From: Pleurodeles waltl
Taxonomy: Eukaryota > Chordata > Amphibia > Caudata > Salamandridae
Direction of reading: 5' to 3'
Assembly: GCF_031143425.1 (NCBI RefSeq)
Contig: NC_090445.1
Span: 1,581,470,049 to 1,581,534,048 of the forward strand
Length of the DNA: 64,000 nt
The number at the start of each line of letters is the position of its first letter. Within the stretch, counting starts at the first letter, position 1. Below the pieces are notes generated by a model. It did not search any database, was not told the origin of the DNA, and was given only the letters and a program-made list of their open reading frames with translations. The translations under genes were made by a program, and so were the position numbers. This document shows, one piece after another, positions 33,101 to 41,600 of this stretch.

Positions 33101-33243
33101 TACCAAATAGGAGATATTCCAGTCCAGAATGGGCATATGTAGTCAATGACGATTGGACTGACGAATTTGTATCTCTAAGCCTCGAGAACGAAGAAGAAGA
33201 GATACCAATAGAAAAGAAAAGTTTTATGGACACTGTTGATTGA
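27100..33243 (+). CDS. pol: retroviral Gag capsid-nucleocapsid plus Pol (PR-RT-RNase H-IN)
   Basis: 2,047 open codons counted from 27,100 (first ATG 27,130). Order by residue: capsid-like domain about 150-380 (HVPWHRSDIQSFTDDFP); zinc knuckle CX2CX4HX4C at 424-437; protease DTG at 598-600 with LLGRDLL downstream; RT with YIDD at 918-921; RNase H with D1228, E1267 and D1288; integrase with an HHCC domain and D1516, D1574 and E1610 (D,D-35-E), then a GPY/F-type segment (RWKGPFQV). From about 1765 to 2047 runs an acidic, repeat-bearing tail not usual in Pol. CA-NC and Pol share one frame with no stop, unlike the gag-pol readthrough or shift of most retroviruses. Frame is +1 relative to gag. All catalytic residues I checked are present. 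Confidence 0.92.
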   Translation: MGRENRVRLNMEAQELVEGTMGVNRLESYSEEELRYLCPRITREVNKLHRRLQEIADKNGVEIDKTKHLSRSYRLDFGTIDFEHMRSAGMKTHLRELLQSAQVWRCLDKWESRWAKKKEKKKDSAPEHNEKRPQSSDAITMLPMRETAGGKLIHVPWHRSDIQSFTDDFPKLREKPIEWYQQTDRFVKLAKCLWEDLNTLFEIVVPADLWEDCKRAVGWPTSEPERDRDTGAPSPMVMSLYYKVIEHLKTKVAVKNVDWQKIDRTAQEAKESIHGYYERLLKAFKNYSGTETIEAKDMLHFVFRFVEGLRPEISQMIKTHLICWQSKPIDEVLNYAKYCSDEIEVKQKRLKEKVMVMQLKAAQTGLQGLQGFQQQIPQPQPQGNMVFQPQARGRGRGGFGNNGPDLNTVVIPNGVQAMKKVMPCHVCGIVGHWKRECPMVVQEGAGVGQQNNDVNAFQTMRGPKMRGPNPNFQTINQLQGLQPMQPQQMQMPRMQMTQMQPMQQQFPMVPNQQMQIPLAPVSQQQVMVPPQVSGQVMSTNGTVQQFPLHSENGINNVWESESSDEEGNCVLAASLEVDQKGPYVEGRVMGHSVSFLVDTGATRSTVRSIEVQNLPLSGRTVQVVGVANRHLTNPITDPVPVRIGNYQGLHNFVVCDSSPIALLGRDLLCKLGCLIMCSNDGIRIQTSSDGEEEDSVEGDEMETVDEEYPLINLFPMITEEDIPAELRETVGKEVWDMTGKEVGLMKGVEPVKVTVKPNVTFPQTPQYHMAQDTLMKVAQLIDEIVKQGVLKEVLSSPCNSPIMGLIKPSGKVRIVQDLRKINDIIIKCCPVVPNPAVIMFQVPCDAEWFSVIDLSQAFFSVPLHEDSQFLFCFKFLDRVYSWCRIPQGFSESPSIFNQILKKDLEKLELPFESTLVQYIDDLLIASKTESGCTADTIALLNHLGRNGHKVSPSKLQFCQKKVKYLGHQIEKGSRRIMKERITSVLQMSPPKTRREVRKFLGMVSYCRQWIPNFSTLAKPLLKLTQKDALDEIELKGDEMDAFIELKECMCRAPALGMPDYTKPFTLFCHERDACSLSVLTQAHGGINRPVAYFSATLDPVAAALPGCLRAVAAVGISLTQSEGIVMGHPLTVMVPHSVEILLTRSRTQHMTGARLTRYETIILGSPNVQLKRCTALNPATLLPGENAEIENAEDVEHDCLQVTEFCTKTRPDIKDTKLDENDQIVFVDGSCLRHGIGILKAGYAVCTVTGVLEASWLQGVYSAQVAELVALTRACQLSTLMKVTIYTDSQYGFGIVHDFGQLWSQRGFLTSSGSPVKNGERIRELLHAIQMPAEVAVVKCSAHTKGQDYVSLGNAYADQVARFCALNCILLRDEGNLISEPELEPAEAFALKVVDTMDELKALQNSVREDERDSWIKSRCTKRPDELWVSNEGKFVLPNSLLSQLARFYHGQAHLGRDAMIRLFKTDWFNPRFRQVAEAVCHRCVICQQMNPGKGTVVNVSHIGRAGGPFSRMQMDFIEMPVHGGLKYVLVIVCIFSHWIEAYPTRRNDSLTVAKLLLRELIPRFGFPISLESDRGSHFNNEVIKLLCAALNIEQKLHCSYRPEASGLVEQMNGTLKSRMAKICASTNLKWPDALPLVLMSMRNTPDRKTGLSLHEILMGRAMRLPAVPANAFLNITDDMVLDYCKGLADVVRSFSHQVEATTLPPIQGPGHTLKAGDWVVIKKHVRKSCLEPRWKGPFQVILTTTTAVKCAGVPNWIHASHTKKVLCPTDEEVEALKLPVPDNKVPSAETEQNRTKSEQAGTGEREIFSEDETTNSLGEDQGETSDSDEAAEGDKEPEAAEGNKEPEAAEGDEEPEAAESDQEPDESNGDEGLERGEEAGEPDQTRAFPEADGTEKEKENLIDSPEKGDKAELNETIRTSSEEIAGPSSGHSAKRRSSISPVKLRTREKLNDSEGPRVKEKRKEVSVVVPTSSEGKDVAKEESTSEAESKRDAKLKRKRIPNRRYSSPEWAYVVNDDWTDEFVSLSLENEEEEIPIEKKSFMDTVD

Positions 33244-33546
33244 TAAATGACATTGCTTGCTATAATCTAACGTGATACAACTAGCTGAGACATTGCTAAA
33301 CCGGATGAGACATTTGCTAACTTGATAAGACTTTGATAACCTGATCGACTCTTAAACCCGATTTGAGACAACGTTGCTAACTGATAAAAGACTGAGTTAT
33401 TGCCGAATTGAGACAAATGCTGCTAACCGATAAGTGACTGGGCTCCTGAAGAAAACTGTGTGAACATTGCGCTCGTTCAGCTTTGTAACTAAAGTGCTAA
33501 ATCGTTTCTTTATAGGTGCTTCTAGCTCTCTGATTCTATACAGATC
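33244..33546 (+). promoter_or_regulatory. pol-env spacer with degenerate repeats and candidate env splice acceptors
   Basis: About 300 bases without coding. The text GAGACA...TGCTAAC..GATAAG recurs about four times (near 33,279, 33,306, 33,363 and 33,410). Two pyrimidine-rich sites end in AG just before env: GTTTCTTTATAG (ends 33,515) and GATTCTATACAG (ends 33,543, three bases before the env ATG). Either could be the env splice acceptor; usage is inference. Confidence 0.5.
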
Positions 33547-35181
33547 ATGACTACACAAAACAGTAGAGTGAAATATTGTAAATATGCGTGTATAGGCTTG
33601 ATAACTGCATGTGTACTAATAATAATGGCAATAGTGCTTGCAACGCGTGGTAAGGGTAAGAATGAGAAAATTGATGCTTCTACTTTTGCTCCTGTTACTG
33701 TCACTGAACTAACCGCATTGAAAAGACTAGAATTAGATGAGAGACACTTGCATGATAAGAAGGAACTTTCGTATAATGTTTTCTATCGCCTACTAACAGA
33801 ATATGTTGAGACTATGGATGCGAAAGATTGTTATGTGTGTACACAGATACCGACATCGGTAACAGAAGGGGTGACTTATCACCACATGCCTCTTACATAT
33901 GGGATTACATGTAGTTTAGTAACTTCTAGATTTTATGGTCAAACTAACATACAGTATTTTTATTCAAATTATGATGTTACCTTTGCATATGTTCCTATAA
34001 TTACGCAGCTAAGCCAGATTGCTAAAGATTGGGATGCTAAAATAATGAGGGAATTTTTCGAGCCAATGCAACCTTTTGAAACAGCTCACGCTCATAGGGA
34101 AAACCTTACATGCTCACTCACTGCAGTAGAGATAAGCTTTTTAGATCGCACAGATGATAGAAGGGCACAAATGAATGCGAAATTAGAAAAGGAGCTAAGT
34201 AAGAGGACTTCAGTAGATAATTATGCTTTTGCCGCAATAAAAACACAAGGAAAAATAGCTTTAGATGCTTGGCATGTAGGGAAATTTTGTATATATCGTG
34301 GTGAATGTTATTATGATCACATTTTCGTAGGAGCGAGTGAATGTAAACATACGTTTATCTTTAAGGCCAAATGGACATTCATGCTGAACGGACTTGACCC
34401 TGTCATACCTGGTGTATATTACATTTGTGGGCATAATGCCTATTATCGTCTTCCAAAGGGATGGTGGGGGAGATGTTATTTGGGTATAGTGTTCCCAAAG
34501 GTTTATCAGCTGGATGACCTATCGGTGATTCCAAAGGCGTCTGGATCTCATCGTATCCAGAAAAGAGAGACCGCAGCTGCTGTGGTAGGAGATATATTTG
34601 GAGCCATGATTCCTTCATTGGGAGTTGTGTTGAATTCCATCAAAATAAGAAAGTTGTCTACTATAGTGGATAACATGTTGACAAAGTTTTCAGGTGCTAT
34701 AATCCTGATGGATGCTGAACTTGCAGCAGAAAGAGCTATGACTCTTCAAAACAAGCTTGCCCTAGACATTCTTTTAGCAAAGGATGGCGGCGTTTGCAAA
34801 ATGCTTGGTGCGTGTCACTGTTGCACGTATATACCGGACAACAGTGTAAAGATTAAAGCAATGCTTGCTAATCTAACAAAAGAGAGTGCAGACTTGAAGG
34901 AATTGAAAGAACCAGGAGTTTGGGAGAAGGTTGGAAAGGGAGTTGCTTCAGTGGGAAATTGGCTTGGTGGCATTTGGAATGGAATATTACTAAAAATAAT
35001 ACAGGGAATACTAATAGTACTAATTTGCATCTTTGGGATTTGGGGAATAAAGAGGGGAATACTAATGATCATGGCAAGAATTAAGAGAAGGAAGGAAGAG
35101 AAAATGATGAAAAGAATGGCAGAAGAATACAAGGCAAGAACAAGGGGAACTAAAAGGCAAAGAGAATTGACAGAATTTTAA
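33547..35181 (+). CDS. env: retroviral envelope glycoprotein
   Basis: 544 residues from the ATG at 33,547, open throughout. A short basic N-terminus is followed by a hydrophobic segment (about 12-32) that may be a signal-anchor. The surface subunit has the gamma-type CXXC (CYVC, 95-98) and few N-glycosylation sites (N186; N442 lies in TM). A dibasic processing site RIQKR at 336-340 precedes a hydrophobic fusion-peptide-like segment (about 343-362). The transmembrane subunit has a heptad region, an immunosuppressive-domain-like stretch and CKMLGACHCC (417-426), a CX7CC arrangement where CX6CC is usual. A membrane span lies at about 480-505, followed by a ~40-residue basic tail. It would mediate attachment and membrane fusion. 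544 residues is short for gamma Env, mostly because the surface subunit is short. Confidence 0.9.
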   Translation: MTTQNSRVKYCKYACIGLITACVLIIMAIVLATRGKGKNEKIDASTFAPVTVTELTALKRLELDERHLHDKKELSYNVFYRLLTEYVETMDAKDCYVCTQIPTSVTEGVTYHHMPLTYGITCSLVTSRFYGQTNIQYFYSNYDVTFAYVPIITQLSQIAKDWDAKIMREFFEPMQPFETAHAHRENLTCSLTAVEISFLDRTDDRRAQMNAKLEKELSKRTSVDNYAFAAIKTQGKIALDAWHVGKFCIYRGECYYDHIFVGASECKHTFIFKAKWTFMLNGLDPVIPGVYYICGHNAYYRLPKGWWGRCYLGIVFPKVYQLDDLSVIPKASGSHRIQKRETAAAVVGDIFGAMIPSLGVVLNSIKIRKLSTIVDNMLTKFSGAIILMDAELAAERAMTLQNKLALDILLAKDGGVCKMLGACHCCTYIPDNSVKIKAMLANLTKESADLKELKEPGVWEKVGKGVASVGNWLGGIWNGILLKIIQGILIVLICIFGIWGIKRGILMIMARIKRRKEEKMMKRMAEEYKARTRGTKRQRELTEF

Positions 35182-35240
35182 TGGAATAAAATTTGTGGGA
35201 ATAGTTTTGTGTGATGACAAGTAGTCATCAGAGGAGGGAT

Positions 35241-36314
35241 TGATGACGCTGAAATGAAGGTTTTACATTTATTAGCGCATAAACGTAGTGCCGCAATAAT
35301 CAAGTGTGATTTTAACCGAACTAATAAAGATTGTACGGGGACAAATGTGCCCTCAGAGTAGTTCGCCAACATTTATAAGCGTGCTTTATATAACGTGATG
35401 TATTAGAATTGTACTAATCCGACATAACCGTAAACGTGTGCTATGATTTGCTTGTTTGAAATGTTTTAACTTAGCATAACTTTAGTGGCGGCTTCGGCCT
35501 AGTTGCCTTGTCTCACGATTTAGATGCTCGTGTTTTTCTAATGTGCTAATAAATGCGTATTTCTGCTTGAAGCTGTACTTTTCCAGAGAGATCGGTTCAC
35601 ATGCTTATCTTTAAGGTTTCGTGCCAGCCTGGCATCTTCTTCTTTGCTCCAAGGTCAATCTGCAGGTGCGGACAATGGAAGCTCTGAAAGTGAGTTAATT
35701 GGTAAAATATGTTGCAACTTACGTACCCATCTCCAAGGATAATGTATGCCTAGGTAGAAGCTTGAGAACTGTTGTTTTTGATTGGACAATTTGAAGCCAA
35801 CCTATGAACCCTCCAATGGAAGACCCTACTGGATTTGAACTGTTGTTTATAAAAACCTGGTGCACAAGAAGAAAGCAGCCATTTGCCATTACTCGCCATT
35901 TTAGCCATTTTAGTCCATTACCTATCAGCCATTAGACATTAGACATTGGACATTAGCCATTTGCAGGACATTGCAGCCATTATGGCCCATCTTGCTGACT
36001 TCGTCATTTAGCAATCTTCTACGATGCCAATTGAAGTTCGACGCCATTTTGAATGAGACTTTGATGCTTTCTCTAATCGAGAGAAAGAGACTTTAAATAA
36101 TTCTCGCCTTAGAGACTTTAACTTTGATCTGCCCCTTTGCATGAAGTAGTCGTCCTTTATCTTGCCGCTGTGAGGCAATTGCCCCGTCCACCCTACCCCT
36201 TTGCCCCGTCCCATGCTGATCGAGAAACGGTACCTGTGAGACGAAGACTTCCTTGAATGCTGATTGAATTTGGTAAATATGAAAGGAAAAATGTACAATT
36301 GCATTGTGTTTCTT
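35241..36314 (+). repeat. 3' LTR
   Basis: Starts right after the purine-rich tract ending GAGGAGGGAT. It matches the 5' LTR throughout; by eye the differences are a 1-bp insertion (GTGCCGC against GTGCGC), ATT for ACT, GTGGCGG for GTGGAGG, AAATGCG for AAACGCG and AGCAATC for AGCCATC. TATA box at 35,848-35,855. Confidence 0.93.
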
Positions 36315-37079
36315 TTTAGGTAACCAACTGCTGATTTTGATAAGAGCCCTAGTTAGGAGTTTTCCAAATTAATGTTACTAAATAGTTTTTGCATGAAGTC
36401 CCACATGCCGATGCTAATTTGAGGTTAGATGAGGATTCCTTTTGTTGCACTATGCAATTTGAGACCTTGTTATGCTGACTAATGTATGCAATTAGCTCAT
36501 TACAGATTATAGTTTTAGTAATTTGTGTTGCTATTATCGAATGCATTGTTATTCAAATGCTGCATAGATTGCATCTTTTCCGTCGTTATGGACAGCTATT
36601 AATGTTCATTTACATATATCATTTGGTGTTGAGACACATCTATATTGTGCTAGCTTTGTTAATATAGGGAAATAAATTCATTAACTTTGAATAAACTGGT
36701 GTGGTTATTCATGGCCGAAAGGTCATGGTTCGCCGAAATGTTTTCTGGATTAATTGTTAAGTGTTATGTTGATCAGGGCATTGCTTATGTTCGTTATTGA
36801 TTATTGATTTGATTAAATTGATTGATCTCGGGTGAAGAGAGTCCCACTTGGTCAAAAGATTCATCGACCCAAGAGCGTCCAAATACAGGTAATTTATTAG
36901 GTCGAACGCTCTATCAGTAGCGCTGAATTTACAATGCAGTGCACCATGGCACTCGTTAGCACAGCTGCAGCAGAATTCTGACACTAGTCCGGCAAGGCGC
37001 CGGGAGACCCATAGAACAAAGCACAGCATCATTTTAACGCCTGCCCTTTGCAGGCGTTAAAAAATTATGCTAGAATGAC
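36315..37079. other. no gene seen; flank between retrovirus and DIRS
   Basis: Contains two AATAAA motifs near 36,669-36,690 and a perfect hairpin (AACGCCTGC...GCAGGCGTT) at about 37,037-37,060. The hairpin resembles ends of salamander foldback repeats and may be the element into which DIRS inserted. The minus-strand open frame 36,757-37,032 is not supported as a gene. Confidence 0.45.
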
Positions 37080-37279
37080 GCAGTGAAATCTGATTTTATT
37101 ACAAGACCGGAGGCTCATATTATGCAGTCTTTTCTTGCTTTAATTACAACAGCAGCCAAGCACGAACTACAGTTCCCAGAAACAAAGAACCACAAAATGA
37201 CATCATAGTGTAGTAACCAATGGGATATCACAATGCACTACTAATATCTTAACTGCGAGCAACAAGTCCTCTTTTCTTG
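37080..37279. repeat. DIRS left inverted terminal repeat
   Basis: About 200 bp whose inverse matches 42,193-42,424 across TATGCAGTCTTTTCTTGC, AACTACAGTTCCCAGAAAC and GATATCACAATGCACTAC. The outer ~40 bp differ: the right copy holds an extra ~30-bp hairpin segment. Confidence 0.92.
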
Positions 37280-37414
37280 CTGCTGGCAGTCAAGATAAGT
37301 ACCTGCATTATTTATTCGATAAGTTATTAGCTTTTTTTAACCGCTCCGGTAGGGTTGTAAGCTTGTTGACTTCATACGCTGTTATTCTGAGTGCACGCGC
37401 GTCTTTTTCCTTCT

Positions 37415-37470
37415 TTCACAGCGCGTCTCTCAACGGCCGTCTTCGGCCGTTGAGGACGCGCGCTCGCGCG
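37415..37470 (+). other. GC-rich hairpin in DIRS leader
   Basis: TCAACGGCCG, a four-base loop, then CGGCCGTTGA, embedded in flanking GCGCGTC/GACGCGC pairs. It is a near-perfect stem of about 16 pairs in the leader upstream of gag. Function unknown; an RNA packaging or translation element is possible. Confidence 0.7.
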
Positions 37471-37775
37471 TTTCGCATTTCCACAGATTCTTCACATTCT
37501 CCTGCCGCCATACCTCGCCGGTAGTCGCTCGGTGTTGTCAAATGGTTTTGGGGCTGCATTTGAGCACAATTGGCTCGGTTTCCTCCCGTTTTTCTTCATC
37601 GTCGAAGCCCTGCCCACTTCAGTTCAGCCTGCTTCGTTTCTACTGAAACGCCTCCTTTTGCTTGTACCGCCCCTTCAGCCACTCCTCCCTTGTTTTTCTT
37701 CAGAAGTTAACCCTTGTGTGCCCAGTGCTTTAGCTATTTGCTTGTTTTCATTTTTTTGACTAGTGTTTTTACATT

Positions 37776-38606
37776 ATGGCTGGGGAGGAGGATTCCCAAG
37801 TGTTTCAGGAGAGCTTGAAGTCCTTCATAAGGGACTCTGTTCAACAAGCAGTTTCTGTTTCCATGTCTGAGGTTACCAAAAATTTTGAAGCCTCGGTTTC
37901 AAAGATGATGTCTTCTTCCAAGTTGCCTCTTAATAAGAGCAGGAAACGTGCAGCCACTCTCCCAATGTCGTCTAAAGGCGTTTCCTCTGGTCCTTCCACC
38001 CGAGAGGTCTATAAATCGGGTCCTCCTCCTTCCCCTTTGTATGTTTCACAGTTACGAGACACGGATGACGATGATAATGTTTCCAGCCATGATGGCGATA
38101 TGGACGGATCAGGAGATCCATTTACTTATGGGCCTCTGGAGAAAAGGCGTAGAATTTCTCCTTCTGACGGTGGTGATGTTCACCCAGTGTCTCATGATTT
38201 GGTAGACCAGGCTGGTGAGCCCTTATTTGATCCCTCCTTCATGGTCTATCCAAATTCAAAGGAGTGGTATCCATCAGAACATGTGGCGGATTATGTTTCC
38301 TTCTTTTTGCGTCATCCTCTGGATAAAGCCGCTCGTAATAAACTTAAGTCAGAATGTCCTCGTCCCTCTCTTCCGGATAATATTACAGCAACTCCGGTAA
38401 TTGATCCTAACATGCTGATGTTTTTCTCAAAATTCGGCAAGGATCCCAAAAAGGGCGTGGATAGAGCCTGGTCAGGTTGCCAGGACAAGCTTCTTGATTT
38501 GGTGGGCCCTCTCACCAGAATTTTTGATTTGGCAGAAGAAGCAAAAATGGATAATAACCCCATTGATCCGGAGGTCCTTTCAAACTGGGCGCAACGCGCT
38601 ATTTGA
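37776..38606 (+). CDS. DIRS Gag-like protein, first part (ends at in-frame TGA)
   Basis: 276 residues from ATG 37,776. An acidic, serine-rich N-terminus is followed by a conserved DIRS Gag region (DPSFMVYPNSKEWYPSEHVADYVSF, residues about 149-175; later WSGCQDKLLDLVGPLTR). It stops at TGA 38,604-38,606 inside a sequence that continues in the same frame with Gag-like text, so the stop looks like a point mutation of this copy, though readthrough cannot be ruled out. The Gag-like protein is thought to package the element's RNA. Confidence 0.82.
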   Translation: MAGEEDSQVFQESLKSFIRDSVQQAVSVSMSEVTKNFEASVSKMMSSSKLPLNKSRKRAATLPMSSKGVSSGPSTREVYKSGPPPSPLYVSQLRDTDDDDNVSSHDGDMDGSGDPFTYGPLEKRRRISPSDGGDVHPVSHDLVDQAGEPLFDPSFMVYPNSKEWYPSEHVADYVSFFLRHPLDKAARNKLKSECPRPSLPDNITATPVIDPNMLMFFSKFGKDPKKGVDRAWSGCQDKLLDLVGPLTRIFDLAEEAKMDNNPIDPEVLSNWAQRAI

Positions 38607-41600
38607 ATGCTGGGGAACGCTAACACTCAGCTTTCTATTGAAAGGAGGAAGAGTCTACTTTTAAAGATCGATCCCAAATTAACTTCTCTGGCCTCTAAAG
38701 ATGAGGGTCCTGTGGCCAAAGGCCTGTTATTTGGAGACTCTTTTATTAAAGATTTGGGCAAATATGTGTCCACCTTTGCCTCACTGGATAAGGCCCAGCT
38801 CTCGATGAAGAAAAAATTTTCGTCTCGGGTTTTTGCCAGGGCCGGCAAAGGCAGGAGTCGCTTTGCCGGCCGTTCCATCAGGAATCAATATTCCAACAGA
38901 GACTCTTTCAACCAGCAATCACAGCTTGAATCCTATTCAGGATACAAACCGAAGTTCTATCCCCGTCGCTCAAGAGGCTACCGTTCCAGAGGTTACTCCA
39001 ACAGGGGAGACCAAACCTCCGGTAAGTATTTCCGCTTCTGGCCTTCCTCCTGTAGGAGGCAGATTAGCTTTGTGTCTCGACTCATGGCGTTCTCTCACCT
39101 CAGATCCGTGGGTGATTCAATCTGTTCAAGGGTACCTGTTGGAATTCTATCAGATGCCAGTTCAAGGTCGCGTCCCTATACCCCTAGTTTTTTCCCAAGA
39201 GCAAAACGAGCTTCTGCGCGTCGAAATCCAATCTCTCCTGGCCAAGTGCGCAATAGAGCCTGTTCAATTCGACTCTTCGGGCTTCCTCAGCACCATCTTT
39301 CTAGTTCAGAAGAAAAATCACAAATTTCGACTAGTGTTGAATCTCAGGGCTTTCAACAACTTCATAATCTATCGTCACTTCAAGATGGAGACTATTCTCC
39401 ATCTCAGGGATATTCTGCTTCATCGAGATTGGCTAGTCAGACTGGATCTGCAGGACGCCTATCTCACAGTCCCTATCCATCATTCGCACAGGAAGTTTCT
39501 TCAATTCCAATGGCAGGACTCTTTCTACCACTTTCGAGTTCTTCCCTTCGGCCTTTCTTCCGCTCCATGGTGTTTCACCAAGATTCTCAAACCCGTCGCA
39601 GCCTTTCTCCGGTCTCACAGGGTGCGTTTAATTCTTTATTTGGACGACTTCCTTTTGATGGCACAGGACAAGAATCTACTTCTAGATCATCTTCAACTGT
39701 GTCTAAACTTGCTTCGCGGTCTAGGTTTTCTCATCAATGTGCAAAAGTCGGTTTTAGTTCCGACTCAAACACTGGAGTTTCTCGGTTTTCAAATAGATAC
39801 TACTCTGTCGGTGTTGCAGCTCCCGCAACACAAGGTATCATTGATCAAGAAGGAGATTCGTCACTCCCTTTCCCTTCCGCATATCTCTCTCAGAAATCTG
39901 GCACGCCTAGTAGGTCTGTTAGCTTCTTCCATTCAGGCAATCTTCCCAGGTCCTTTACATTATCGAGCCCTACAACGGCTCAAGATACGTCATCTTCACA
40001 AAGGTCTCGCTTATTCGGATCCCTTGGTCTTAGATGCCGAATCCAAAGAAGAGCTTCAGTGGTGGCTAACGCATCTAGATGCCTGGAACGGCAGAACTAT
40101 CTTCTCTGCCGCCCCAGACCTTGTATTAGAATCCTATGCAAGTCGGACGGGTTGGGGCGCGAGATGTGGTCAGTTCTCGACTGGGGGCGCATGGTCTCTG
40201 AAGGAGTCCTTCTTGCACATCAACAGTTTAGAGATGCTTGCAGGTTCCTTTGCCATCCGCACTTTTGCAAAAAACAGGGTAAGTTGCACCATCCTTCTCA
40301 GGATGGACAATTTGTCCGCGGTCAGATACATCAATCACCTAGGAGGTACCAGGTCCAAGGTACTCTCCTCTCTAGCAAAACATCTTTGGGAATATTGTCT
40401 GCCTCGTCGGATTTCAGTCAAGGCGGTGTTCTTGCCAGGCAAATTCAATACAGTAGCGGACTGGTATTCCAGACACCTTCACGATTCCAGCGATTGGCAA
40501 TTGCACCCTTCAGTGTTCAGTCACCTTTCTTCTATCTTTGGAGAAATGTCCATAGATCTGTTTGCTTCTCGCCTCAATTCTCACCTTCCTTCCTATTTCA
40601 GTTGGAGGCCAGATCCGCAAGCCCTGGCTACAGATGCCTTTCTTCAGATTTGGCCGTCTTCCCTTCTATATGCATTCCCCCCTTTCCTTCTCATTCCCAG
40701 GGTCCTCGCTCAAGTGTGCAGGCAACGGTCTATTCTGGTGATTGTAACTCCTTTCTGGCAAACCCAACCGTGGTATCCGACTCTATTAGAGTTGGCGATC
40801 GTTCCGCCTATTTGGCTGCCTCAATTCCCCGATCTCCTCTTGAAACCCCAGGGCCAACAACATCAATTGATCCTCGACGGGTCCCTGTTCCTCATAGCTT
40901 GGAAGGTTTCGGGTCGTCCTGGAGAGCCTCAGGAATTTCGGAGGACGCTGTTAAATTTATCCAGCAGGCCAGAGCCCCTGGAACTTCCAGGGCCTACAAG
41001 TCAGCTTGGTCCCTTTGGCACAGCTGGTGTCTGGACAGGGATTCAGATCCCTTTTCAGCGAGTGTAGTACTAATTATAAATTTTTTGGCTTCCCTGGCTT
41101 CTCAAGGTAAGGCTTATCGCACTATTAATTTGTATAGATCTGCCATTTCTGCGGAGCATCAAAGAGTTGATGGTAGGCCAGTTGGAGAGCATCCCCTTGT
41201 CTGCCAATTGTTAAAGGGAGTAAGATATGTTAATACACCGTCTCCTAAATATAATGTTATGTGGGATGTTACTCTGGTGTTGCGTTTTCTTACCTCGTGG
41301 CCTGATAATGAGTTGTTATCTCTCAAACAGCTTTCGGCCAAGTTAACCATGCTTTTATGTTTGGTCTCTATCAAGCGGATCTCAGACGTTAGAGCATTAG
41401 AGGTTACTTCTTTTTTCTTTTCTCCCCTAGGTGTTTCGTTTCAGATCAAAAGGCGTACGAAAACCAATTTGTCTAGTATTAATTATCCATTTTTTCCTTC
41501 TCAACCCAAGATATGTGTTGGAAATTGTTTAAAAACGTATGTAACCCGTACTGCAGATTTGAGATCGTCCTCTTCATCCCAACTACTTATTTCCTTTCAG

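Larger units (their letters stand above)
23654..36314 (+). mobile_element. endogenous retrovirus, class I (gamma/epsilon-like), near intact
   Basis: Complete proviral layout: 5' LTR (1,073 bp), 965-bp leader, gag, CA-NC-pol, env, purine-rich tract (AGAGGAGGGAT, ends 35,240), 3' LTR (1,074 bp). By eye the LTRs differ by four substitutions and one 1-bp indel (about 0.5%), so insertion was recent. One CCHC knuckle, a gamma-type CXXC/CC Env and YIDD in RT point to class I. The three main frames are open; the only clear defect candidate is the frame change inside gag. I found no convincing primer-binding site (TGG...) right after the 5' LTR and no perfect target duplication. Confidence 0.93.

Noticed and set aside
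27315..33233. Many antisense open frames under retroviral pol
   Set aside because: They mirror codon usage of the sense gene and show no domains.
38627..38878. Antisense open frames under DIRS gag
   Set aside because: Shadows of the sense frame without domains.
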